Shown: piece by piece, positions 32,122 through 41,900 of the stretch
Layout: each line of letters opens with the position of its first letter
Numbering within the stretch: position 1 is the first letter of the stretch
Source: SKLM01 sp964575455
GTDB lineage: Bacteria; Chloroflexota; Anaerolineae; B4-G1
Reading direction: 5' to 3'
DNA length: 64,000 nucleotides
Assembly (NCBI GenBank): GCA_964575455.1
Contig: CAZNRX010000004.1
Coordinates: 57,885-121,884 of the forward strand
Notes under the pieces: model-generated
The model's database searches: none
Seen by the model: only the letters and a program-made list of their open reading frames with translations
Told to the model about the DNA's origin: nothing
Program-made: the position numbers and the translations under genes

Positions 32122-33405
32122 TCAGTATTCCCCGCCATCGATCACGTCAACACCCCCCATCCACGGCTGAAGAACGTCGGGGACGACGATCGACCCATCG
32201 GCCTGCTGGTAGTTCTCGATAACAGCAATCATCACCCGGGGCAGCGCCAATCCAGAGCCGTTGAGGGTGTGGACGAAGCGCGGCTTGGCACCTGGTTCGG
32301 GACGATAGCGGACGTTGGCCCGCCGCGCCTGGAACACTTCGCAGTTGCTGAGGCTGCTGACCTCCAGCCACTCCTCGCAGCCCGGCGCCCAGAGCTCGAT
32401 ATCGTACTTCTTCGCCGCTATGAACCCCAGGTCCCCGGTGCACATCTCCACCAAGCGGTAGGGGATCTCCAGGCGGCGGCATATCTCCAGGCCGTGCTCG
32501 ATCAGCTCGTCCAGCGCCTCATAGCTCGTCTCCGGCGTGGTGAAGCGATACATCTCAACCTTGTCGAATTGATGACCCCGCTTGATGCCGCGCACGTCTC
32601 GCCCGGCGCTGAACTTCTCGCGGCGGAAACAGGCACTGTAGGCCACGTACTGGAGGGGCAGATCATCAGCGTCCAGAATCTCATCGCGATGCAGGTTAGT
32701 CAGCGGGATCTCGGCGGTGCCAATGAGCCACAGATCATCCTCAACATCGTGGTATATGTTGTCCACGAACTTGGGGAGCTGGCCCGCCCCCCACATACAC
32801 GACTCCTTGACAACAAAGGGGGGATAGATCTCCGTGTAGCCGTGCTCCGTGGTATGCACATCCAGCATCCATGCGATCAGCGCGCGCTGCAGGCGCGCGC
32901 CAAAGCCGCGCAGGACGTAGAATCGGCTGCCGGAGAGCTTCACGCCGCGCTCGAAATCGATGATGCCCAGCTCTGGACCCAGATCCCAATGGGGGATTGG
33001 CTCAAAATCGAACGCCCTTGGCTCGCCCCACTGGCCCACGACGACGTTGTGCGTCTCATCGGGACCGATGGGAACGCTCTCGTGCGGCAGGTTCGGCACA
33101 GATAACATGGCCGACTGGAGATCGGCCTCGACCGTCTCCAGAGGCTCCTCCAGGGCATCAATGCGATCGCCGACCTCGCGCATGTCAGCGATCAATCGCT
33201 CCCGCTCCTCCGCGTCCTTGAGCCGCCCGATCCTCTTCGAGACGCGGTTGCGCTTCGCCCTCAGCGTCTCGACCTCCGTCAGCAGCTTACGCCTCCGCTC
33301 ATCCAAATCCACAATGGCGTCCACCTGCGATGAATCCGCCCCCAGGCTCTCCAGAGCTGCCTTGACCTCGTTTGGGTGTTCACGAATGCGTTCCAGATCG
33401 AGCAT
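32122..33405 (-). CDS. serS: Seryl-tRNA synthetase
   Basis: 427 aa from the ATG at 33405 (GAGGTG about 8 nt upstream). N-terminal coiled-coil arm about 30-100 (RRRKLLTEVETLRAKRNRVSKRIGRLKDAEERERLIADM), class II motif 2 FRREKFSAGRDVRG and motif 3 NGSGLALPRVMIAVIENYQ; TAEIPLTNLH is typical of SerRS. Charges both serine tRNA isoacceptors lying immediately downstream on the same strand, which have their own promoter between. No T-box was recognised in its leader. Confidence 0.96.
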   Translation of the reverse strand: MLDLERIREHPNEVKAALESLGADSSQVDAIVDLDERRRKLLTEVETLRAKRNRVSKRIGRLKDAEERERLIADMREVGDRIDALEEPLETVEADLQSAMLSVPNLPHESVPIGPDETHNVVVGQWGEPRAFDFEPIPHWDLGPELGIIDFERGVKLSGSRFYVLRGFGARLQRALIAWMLDVHTTEHGYTEIYPPFVVKESCMWGAGQLPKFVDNIYHDVEDDLWLIGTAEIPLTNLHRDEILDADDLPLQYVAYSACFRREKFSAGRDVRGIKRGHQFDKVEMYRFTTPETSYEALDELIEHGLEICRRLEIPYRLVEMCTGDLGFIAAKKYDIELWAPGCEEWLEVSSLSNCEVFQARRANVRYRPEPGAKPRFVHTLNGSGLALPRVMIAVIENYQQADGSIVVPDVLQPWMGGVDVIDGGEY

Positions 33406-33534
33406 AACATCACCTCTATGACCGTTCACAGACCAGAGCCCAGCCGCGGTATACGCGCGCGCCACGCTGGAGGGAATCAACCAGAAAATGGAAGCCCCCT
33501 CCTACGAGATGAGGGGGCACCTCACGCCAAAGAG

Positions 33535-33563
33535 ATTATAGCACAGCCCCCTACCCTTTACAA
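33535..33563 (-). promoter_or_regulatory. Promoter of serS
   Basis: Minus strand TTGTAA (33558-33563), 17-bp spacer, extended -10 TGC-TATAAT (33535-33540). The leader is about 120 nt and contains a GC-rich hairpin (33495-33519, GCCCCCTC/GAGGGGGC) close to its 5' end. Confidence 0.75.
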
Positions 33564-33585
33564 ACTCACGCTTTTGCGCTATAAT
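33557..33585 (+). promoter_or_regulatory. Promoter of greA, back-to-back with that of serS
   Basis: TTTACA (33557-33562), 17-bp spacer, TATAAT (33580-33585). The -35 elements of the two opposite promoters occupy the same six to seven bases. Confidence 0.75.
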
Positions 33586-33591
33586 GCGCAG

Positions 33592-33668
33592 GCTGACGAA
33601 AACAGAACATGTAGTCGATGCCTGCGCATCTGGAAACCCCGCACTAAGTGTGGGCGTTTCTTTTTGTT
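33592..33668 (+). ncRNA. greA leader with terminator-like hairpin (possible small RNA)
   Basis: Between the greA promoter and the greA start lies CCCGCAC-TAA-GTGTGGG (33638-33654), followed by CGTTTCTTTTTGTTTG: a factor-independent terminator about 90 nt before the greA ATG. It would give a transcript of about 75 nt. A 10-bp inverted repeat ATGCGCAGGC / GCCTGCGCAT (33584-33593 and 33620-33629) spans the start region. In E. coli the greA leader also terminates early to give the small RNA GraL; here this is an inference by analogy. Confidence 0.5.
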
Positions 33669-33756
33669 TGTGGATGACCCGTTGTGCAGCGGTCAGCCAT
33701 CAAGCCACACCGGGATTGGCAGGGGTATCGGCAGCTTACCCAACAGGAATTGTAGC

Positions 33757-34227
33757 ATGAAGGAAGATAAGACCTACCTCACCCAAAAGGGATACGAGAA
33801 GCTGGAAGAGGAACTCAATTATCTGCGCACCGTCCGTCGCAAGGAGATCGCACGACGTCTGGAGTTGGCTCTCGAGGAAGGGCCTCTCCTGGAGAATGCC
33901 GAGCTTGAAGATGCCCGCAACGAGCAGGCCTTCGTGGAAGGGCGCATCCTGATGCTGGAGAGGACGTTGGGGAATGCGGTGATCATCAAGGAGATCGAAG
34001 GCTCTCATGAAGAAGTCGAGGTGGGCAGCCACATCACCATCACGGAGGGCAATGGATCGCCAGAGACGTATCGCATCGTGGGCTCCGCGGAAGCAGACCC
34101 CACAAGAGGCCTCATCTCCAACGCCTCTCCTCTCGGGCGGGCCATGATGGGATGCAAGATCGGTGACAGCGTGACCATCGAAGCCCCGGACGGCGCACTG
34201 GAGTTCAAGATCGTGGGCATCCGCTGA
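33757..34227 (+). CDS. greA: Transcription elongation factor GreA
   Basis: 156 aa, the normal length. ATG at 33757 with CAGGAA about 8 nt upstream. The N-terminal coiled coil (KGYEKLEEELNYLRTVRRKEIARRLELALEEGPLLENAELEDARNEQAFVEGRI) carries the acidic tip that enters RNA polymerase to stimulate cleavage of backtracked RNA. The tip region reads EEGPLLENAELEDA where many homologues have GDLSENAEYxxA, so the usual Asp is Pro-Leu-Leu flanked. C-terminal FKBP-like domain with ISNASPLGRAMMGCKIGDSVTIEAPDG. Followed by lysS, a common bacterial arrangement. Confidence 0.95.
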   Translation: MKEDKTYLTQKGYEKLEEELNYLRTVRRKEIARRLELALEEGPLLENAELEDARNEQAFVEGRILMLERTLGNAVIIKEIEGSHEEVEVGSHITITEGNGSPETYRIVGSAEADPTRGLISNASPLGRAMMGCKIGDSVTIEAPDGALEFKIVGIR

Positions 34228-34345
34228 CGACTCACGGCCAGCAACGCTCGGGCCGGTCTCCTGACTGTGCCCGCCGCCCACGTGGGACACCGTCAGGTGA
34301 CTCGCTGTGGGGGTTTTCGTAGAGAGCCAGCGCACGGGAGAAGAC

Positions 34346-35863
34346 ATGGAATTGACAGACCTGGAACAGAAACGCGTCGAGAAGCTTGAGAGCCTGAGAA
34401 GCAGAGGGGTCGAGGCCTACCCCAACCGAGTGAAGCGGACCCACACCGCCGCCCAGGCTATAGCGGCGCTCAAGGCGGCCGAAGCATCCGACAAAGACCC
34501 GCCATCCGTGACTGTGACGGGCCGGCTGCGCAGCATACGCGCCATGGGAAAGATCGCCTTCGCCGATATCGAGGATGGAACCGACACCATCCAACTCTTC
34601 CTGCGCCTGAACGAATTGGACGACGAGATTTACGAGGCGTTCACGGAGGACTTCGACCTGGGCGACTTCGTCGAGGCCGAGGGTCCTTTGATGCGCACAC
34701 GCACCGGGGAGATCAGCGTGCTCGTCCAGCGCCTGCGCATGCTCTCCAAGGCGATCAGCCCCCTGCCGGTGATCAAAGAGAAGGAGATCGACGGGGAGAT
34801 TGTGCGCTATACCTCCTTCTCCGACATTGAGGAGCGATTCCGCCAGCGCTACGCCGATCTGGCCAGCAACGCCGACGTGCGCCACATCTTCCGCAGCCGC
34901 GCCCGCACGCTCAAGGCTATGCGGGAGTTCCTCAATCAGCACGGCTTCCTGGAGGTAGAGACACCCATCCTGCAGCCGATCTACGGCGGGGCAGCTGCCA
35001 GGCCGTTCGTCACCCATCACCAGCAGCTTCACCAGGACCTCTACCTGCGCATCTCCTTCGAGCTCTATCTGAAGCGCCTGCTGGTGGGCATGTATGACCG
35101 CGTCTACGAGATTGGGCGCGATTTCCGCAACGAGGGCGTCTCCCAGAAGCATCACCCTGAGTTCACCCAGATGGAGTTCTACGCCGCCTACTGGGACTAC
35201 TATGACGTGATGGCGTTCTGCGAGGCGATGGTGGCCACCATCGCCGAGCGGGTGACCGGGAGCCCCGTGATCAGCTACCAGGGCCACGAGATCGACCTCA
35301 GCCCGCCCTGGCGGCGCGTCACATTGCGCGAGGTCACCCATGAGGTGACGGGTATCGACTACCGCGAGTATCCTAAGGCCGCGCAACTAGCGGAGGCCAC
35401 GGAGGCCAAGGGACTGCCTACCCCATCGGATGCGACGTGGGGTTACCTGATCGACAAGGGGTTGCTGGGAACGGTCGAGCCCACGCTGATCCAGCCGACA
35501 TTCGTGATGGACTACCCGCGCGACATCTCACCGCTGGCCAAGACGAAGCCGGACGATCCCACGCACGTGGAGCGCTTCGAGTTCTTCATCGGCGGGCTGG
35601 AGATGGGGAACGCTTTCACCGAGCTGAACGACCCTGCTGACCAAGAGGAGAGATTCCGGGAGATGGGGAGACTCTACGACGCCGACGATGAGGAAGCTCA
35701 TCCGATGGACGAGGACTACGTGCGGGCCATGAAGTACGGCATGCCGCCCAACGGCGGGTTCGGCATCGGCGTTGACCGTCTGGTGATGCTGCTCACCGAT
35801 CAACCGAACATCCGCGAGGTGATCCTCTTCCCCCTCCTGCGGGAGAAGGAGCAGGACTCATAG
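34346..35863 (+). CDS. lysS: Lysyl-tRNA synthetase (class II)
   Basis: 505 aa from the ATG at 34346 (GGGAG about 7 nt upstream; an earlier in-frame start adds 13 residues). N-terminal OB-fold anticodon-binding domain (about 55-145, VTVTGRLRSIRAMGKIAFADIEDGT), motif 1 around GFLEVETPILQP, motif 2 RVYEIGRDFRNEGVSQKHHPEFTQME, motif 3 NGGFGIGVDRLVMLLT. It is 118 bp behind greA, probably co-transcribed. A tRNA-Lys gene is 5 kb upstream. Confidence 0.96.
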   Translation: MELTDLEQKRVEKLESLRSRGVEAYPNRVKRTHTAAQAIAALKAAEASDKDPPSVTVTGRLRSIRAMGKIAFADIEDGTDTIQLFLRLNELDDEIYEAFTEDFDLGDFVEAEGPLMRTRTGEISVLVQRLRMLSKAISPLPVIKEKEIDGEIVRYTSFSDIEERFRQRYADLASNADVRHIFRSRARTLKAMREFLNQHGFLEVETPILQPIYGGAAARPFVTHHQQLHQDLYLRISFELYLKRLLVGMYDRVYEIGRDFRNEGVSQKHHPEFTQMEFYAAYWDYYDVMAFCEAMVATIAERVTGSPVISYQGHEIDLSPPWRRVTLREVTHEVTGIDYREYPKAAQLAEATEAKGLPTPSDATWGYLIDKGLLGTVEPTLIQPTFVMDYPRDISPLAKTKPDDPTHVERFEFFIGGLEMGNAFTELNDPADQEERFREMGRLYDADDEEAHPMDEDYVRAMKYGMPPNGGFGIGVDRLVMLLTDQPNIREVILFPLLREKEQDS

Positions 35864-35947
35864 TCGTGTCTGGTGAGGAGATCAGACGGAACTAGACCCT
35901 CCCTCGTTGTGCGGAGTCTCCCGACCCCGCACAGCGCGGTTCGCCCC

Positions 35948-38900
35948 CTACTGCCCCTCTCGAACCGTGAACAGCTGCCCAGCGCCCCGCCCGAAGACCT
36001 CCGGGAAGTAGAACTCGCGGGCGCTGGTGGGGATCACGTGGTACTCCCCGGGCCGCGTGGCCCGGAAGGTGTACGTGTACTCGTACGTTCCCGCCGGCAG
36101 ATAGTCGGCGAAGAGCACCACCTTGTCGTCCCGCATCTCGCTGCGGCTGTACCAGCTCCACCACCAGCGGTAGAACTCCCGCCCATACCCACTCCCCGCT
36201 TCGCGGAAGAGCGCCGGCTGCTGTTCCACCAGGCTCGTCGTCGCCAGCGTGGGATCTATCGGCTCGGCGCCCGCCGGCAGCGGATCCTCCACCACCACGT
36301 AGGTGAGATCGTGGGGAGCGACGATGGTCAGCCGCACCCGTACCACGTCCCCCACCGCGGCCTGCTCCACCTCGGGGCACTTGACGCCCTCTTTGCACGT
36401 GGGCTCGCTGTACTGCCGCGAGACGATGATGCCCCGATTGAGCGGCTCGATCTCCTCGACCGGTAGGAACGTCCGCAGATGAGCAGTGTAATACAGCCGT
36501 CCCTCGCCCTCACCCCGCCCAATGGTCAGACGATTGCTGGTCTCGGCTAGAAGTTCAGCCACCGCCATCTGGCGCTGGATCGACGCATCGACGGTCTCGG
36601 GCGTTACCTGCCCGCTCTCCAGCAGCTCGTCATTCAACCAGACGGCGTAGTCGTAGTTCCCTCGCAGCTCACCGCTGACCTTCATCCAATCTGTGAGAGC
36701 GATCAGGGCCCACGAGGTCTCATACGTCGTCTCCCATATGCCATCGCGACGGGCCACCATAAGCCAGCGTACCACGTTGGGGACCAGATCGTTCTCTGGA
36801 TCGATCCGAGCCAGCGCGTCCAGGATGACGGCGGTGGAACGGGTGTCCGTGTTCATCGCCCAGAAGTCGTGGCCCTCCTCCTCCCAGTGCGCGCCGGTGG
36901 CGCTGAAAATGGCCGCGTTATGGAGATCAGAGAGCAACGTGTCAATGCGCGTGTCCTCCTCGTTGATCAAGCGCAGCGCAAGCGCCAGATAAGCCCGTCC
37001 ATAGTGGCTCAGCTTGTCGCGATTCTGATAGAGATCGCCGACGTAGTCGCTGGCCTGGCCGGTGTCGCCGGCCTCAGCCATGGCGTAAAGGACAAAGGCC
37101 TGCCGGTTGGCCTCGCGGTACGACGCAAGCTCGCTGGCGGATACCAGCTGGCTCCGCAGGTAGGATAGACCATGTACAATGGCCGCATCCTGCACCTCGA
37201 ACCCGGCCCGACGGGCCTTGACCATCCCGAAGATGACGTAAGCGGTCAGATGGACCCGGCTCTCGCCCTTCTCCCACCACCCCCATCCACCATCCTCGTT
37301 CTGGCGATTGTGAAGCTTCCTCAGCGCCTCCGCCACCAAACCCGGCAGCTTCTGCTCCAGCTCCGGCCTGGACAGCCCCAGCTCCCGCACGGCCCTGCCG
37401 GTCAGCACGTTGGGAAGGAAGCGGGAGACGATCTGCTCGGTGCACTCGTAGGGGTAGTGCTCCAGGTAGTCTAGCCCCTCGGTCATACCCGCCGCCAGCG
37501 ACGGATCGAGCCTGATCGAGAGCTCGCCTCTGCGATCGCTGGCGTTGGGCGGCAGCGCAACGGCCTCCGCGCGCGCCCCCTCATCCGTCAGCTGCCCGCC
37601 CGTGCCCACGATCTCCGGAGCGGTGTACCGATGCACCAGCAGCGTGCCCTCGGGTCCGGTGGTCAGCCGCGGGCGGGCGGCATCGGCGTACTCGCCAGCC
37701 ACGGCACCCATCACCACGCCCACGTGCGGTACGTCCTCGACCTCAACCCACCAGGTGACCTTCTCCTCGGCCCCGTCAGCGATCCGCACCTCCTGAGTGG
37801 CCTCTCCTTCCATCCGCAGACCTTCAGCCTGCAGCGTGACCTCGACGACCTGATCGCTTCCGGTGTTGTTGCTGACCAGAGCCGCCAACTGCGCCCGATC
37901 CCCGACAACGAAGAAGCGCGGCGCCACCGGACGCACCAGAAGCGGCTTGGTGACCAGCACCTCCGTCGTCTCCTCGCCGACCTTGGTATCCTTGGTCACG
38001 CCGACCCCACGGAAGACCCAGGTAGTCAGGTTATCGGGCAACTTGACCTCCACCGAAGCCTGCCCCTGCTCATCGGTGACCACGTCGGCTTCCCAGAAGC
38101 CCGTATCCTCGAACTGCTCACGCACCTGGTTGTCCGCGCCAGGGGGCAGGGCCTCCGCCTCATCCTTCTCGGCCGCATCCCGAGCCGGCGCCTCCGCGGC
38201 GGCCTCCTCCATGCCCTCAGCGCCACCGCCCCCGACTCCCAGCCCCTGCCGGGCCAGGTCCTCCAGCTCCTCAACCTGCTTGAGCAGGAGACGGTTGACA
38301 GAGAGCACCAGGCCACTCGAAGTCGACACCGCGATGCCCCGACGGCCATAGAACGCCTCGACGATGGCGTCCTCCTGACGCGGCTTGAGGCTCAAGACCG
38401 CCTTATCGACCAGATCGAGGGAGAAGGCAGCCTGGACCGGGTCGCCGCTCGCGTCCCGAGCCTGCACGTGGAAGGAGACCGTCTCGCCCGGCTCCGCCTG
38501 CTCCACGCCGGGCGTCAAGGCGATGCTCAATGTCTGCTCCACCGGCTCGACGGTCAGCGGAAGGATACTTACTTTGTGCGTCGCGACCGGATGGGCCGCA
38601 TCCGGTCCTTTGACGACCACCACCGACACGTAGATGTTGGGCGCGTGGTCGCCCGTGATGGGCAGCCGGTAGACAGCGGAGTTGCTCTCCAGAAGGCGCA
38701 CCTCCTGCTGCAACACGCCGCCGCGCTCCACCGTGATCCAGGCCCACTGCTCACCCTCGAAGGGGCTGGGAATGAGAATCTCGGCCGTCTCGCCGGGCAC
38801 GTAGGTTGACTTGTCGCTGATAAGATCGAATCGGTCGTTGTTCTCCCGCCGCCAGGAGACGTCACCACCGCTCACCCAGACCCAGGTCGAGCTGCGCACG

Positions 38901-41900
38901 AGCCGCTGGTTGGCGTCGCGCCCGCTGACGGCGACCCTGTACGAGCCGCCCTCGCTCGGCGTGAAGGTCACCTCGCCCTCGGCCCTCACGCCGGTGGTTA
39001 TGGAATCAGTGGTGACCAGCGTGTCCCGCGTCTGCCACTCCCAGCTTCCACCGCCGCGCTCGTCCTCAACAAAGCTGTTGATCCATTCGCGCCGGTAGAC
39101 CTCGACGTTCAGCTCCTGGTCCGGCAAGCGCCGGCCGTCCCAGTCGACGGTGACCACGTCCACGCCCATCTCCTCGCCCGCCTCACCAACCCGCTGCTGG
39201 GGCGCCAGGCCGACGTAGAAGTCGCCCCGGTGGACGATGATGCTCTCCCGCCCCGCTATCACCTGCCCGTCCCTGCCGTAGGCGGTCGCTTCGACGGTCA
39301 GCCTCTGCGCTCCGGTCATGATGTCCGTGGGCAAGCGGATGCTCAAATGTCCCTGGGCGTCGGTGGTGCCAGAGCCCTCAAGGATCACCGCCGGGCTGGG
39401 CGTTGGCCGCCACCAACACCAGCGACAGATCCAAGGGTCATCGTCATCCGTGAAATCGTACCGTCCGAACTGCTGTGGCTCGAAGCGGTAGGGCGCGCTC
39501 AGGACACGCCACTCGACATTGGCGTCGGCCACGGCCCCGCCAAAGAAGTAGGTCACGTCGACATCCGCCTGGGTTGCCTGATCGGAGGCAAGCTCCTCCT
39601 CCTGGGGCGTCACCATCACCTCGAACTCCGGAGGACGGTAGGCGGCGACTGTGAAGGTGGCACCGTAGCCTGTGCCACCCACGCTGGCCCTGATTCGATA
39701 CTCGCCCAACGCTGCCCCCTCACCCAGCGCCAGCTCCCCATGGAAGGTCCCGTACGCGTCCAGCGCCAGCTTCTGACGGTAGATCTCATCTCCTCCGGCA
39801 GAATGGATCTGGACCAGGATTTCCCCCTCACTGGGGAGCCTGTAGTCAACGTCATCCTCCGTCCGGACGACCCCACGGAAGTAGACAGTCTGGCCAGCGC
39901 GGTAGATGGGGCGGTCAGTCGTGATGTGGATCCGATGCTCCCGCTCTCGATAGCCTCCCTGCAGCCCGAAATCCCACGGGCTGATGCCGCGCTCCCAGTC
40001 CCAGCCAACGCCGCCCAGGACGAAGGGATCCTCGGAGAGGACATAAGGCTGGCTGCTGGCCCCGGGATCCAGATCAAACGCTGCCAGCCCGTGCCCGTCG
40101 CTGGTCACCGGGCCTATCGGCTCGACATCCAGCTGCCTTGCCACCAGCTGAAGGCCGCTGGCTGGCTGCCCGCTCTCCAGCTCCGTGGCCCAGACCCAGA
40201 GCTTATCCTCACTCCTCTTGATGGTCAGGTTGTAGTCCGACACCGCGAGCAATCGCCGATGCATCCAAGGCTCGAAGGAGACGCCGGGGGCCCGCACCTC
40301 CAGCAGATAGAGACCTCGCACCAGCGTTCCGCCCTGGCCGATGCCGTTGGATTCCGCTGCCAGCTCGACGGGCGTGTGTCGCTTCTCATTGAGCGGCGCC
40401 TCCACATCCACGGACCACCCACGCATTGGCGCAAGCAGCAGATCTGTCGGCAGCTGTGATTCCCAGAAGCGATCTAGGAGATCCGTGTACGCCTCCGGAT
40501 CGACGCGACCGAGTCGCAGGTCGAGCCGCTCGGTGTTGAGGTGACCGACCAGAATTCGCGCGGGCTCGCTCGCGTTGTAGGTGCCGATCAATCCCGGCAG
40601 ATCCAGCTGCACGGCCGGATCGAATGGCGCGGTGCGGTAGCTGACGGTCAGCGCCTGCCCTGTGGTATTGCCATACGGATCGCTGATGTCGGGTCCAATC
40701 CGAACCTCGTAGTCGCTGCTCGGTTCAGATCCGAAGTCTAGCCGGAAGACGTTGTCATAGGGATTGAAGTAGGTATGGACCTGCGTGGGCGACAACGGAG
40801 GCGTCATCTCCAGATTAGGCATGACGGTCTTGGGATCGATAGGTGTGTTGAACAGAATCTCGAAGGGGCGATGAGGACTGACGTCCTGCTGCCCATCGCT
40901 GGGCCTGGTGCCGATGATCTCGGGCAGCGGGACCGTGGTGAAGCGCCATTCGTACGGAGCGGGCATGCCCTCGCCACCACGCAGGCTCACCACGCCGGGA
41001 GCCACACTGGCCGTGTACAGCGTGTCAAAGGCCAGCTGCCCCGTCGGCGTGAAAACCAGCGTGTCTGACACGACCTCGACGACCCCGTCCACCACCGCCC
41101 CGCCGCCTTGGAGACTGAAAGCCTCCTCCGCAGAAGCGGGCTCGACCGGCATATTGAACGTCACCCGCACCGTCGGTTCCACGGAGACAAGCTCCTTCTC
41201 CTCCGGTGGCGAGACCCAGGTGACCTGGGGCGGCTGGGTGGTGAACTGCCAGCTGTAGGCCTCGTCCAGCAGGCCACCCGTGGTATCGGTCAGCCCAGCC
41301 TGGACACTGGTGGTGTAGGTGGTGCCGCCAGCCAGCGGCCCGTCAGGCGTGAAGGCATAGATCGAGGTGTTGAGCCACTGGCCATCGCCTTCAACCGGCG
41401 GATCAAGGGTAAGCGGCTGCGGCAGCTCCTCATAGGCAGGATCCGAGACGGTGGTCAGCGGCACGACGGGCCGGTTAAACATGACAGTGATGGTGCTCTC
41501 CGCCTCCACGTCCGCCGCAGCGGGGGCCGGCACGACCTGGGAGACCTCCAGATAGCCGACCGTGTGGACGTCGAAGCGGTAGTCATCCTCCAGCGATTCG
41601 CCGTCGGCAGCCTTCGCCTGCGCTCCAACGGTCACCTGATAAGCCGCATCGCGCTTTAGGTCGCGGGCGGGCTTGAAGCGCACGGTGCGCTCGTCGGCCC
41701 ACTCCACGCTCCCCTTTACCGCCGGCTGGACCTGAAGCGCCTCCTCCACAGAGGCCCGATCCATGGCCCGGTCGAAGACCAGCTCAACAGCGCCGTCGGG
41801 CGGCAGCTCCGCGCCCCGCTCCGGTGTGCGGTGAATGACCACCGGGGCGATATCACGAACTGGCGGCGGCGTGACAGATACCGCCGTGGGGGATGGCTCG

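Noticed and set aside
31960..33105. 381-codon frame covering tRNA-Ser and antisense serS
   Set aside because: It begins inside a tRNA and runs against a clear seryl-tRNA synthetase.
33406..33534. T-box riboswitch in front of serS
   Set aside because: No AGGGTGGNACCGCG T-box bulge and no specifier-loop arrangement could be found; only a GC-rich hairpin near the 5' end.
34232..35386. 384-codon frame antisense to lysS
   Set aside because: Lies against well-conserved class II synthetase motifs.
35864..35947. Bidirectional terminator between lysS and the A2M gene
   Set aside because: A 7-bp inverted repeat (TGTGCGG/CCGCACA) is present but without T-runs on either side; not strong enough to call.
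39230..40459. 409-codon frame antisense to the A2M gene
   Set aside because: The A2M protein has continuous domain evidence here; the opposite frame has shadow-like composition and no start signal.
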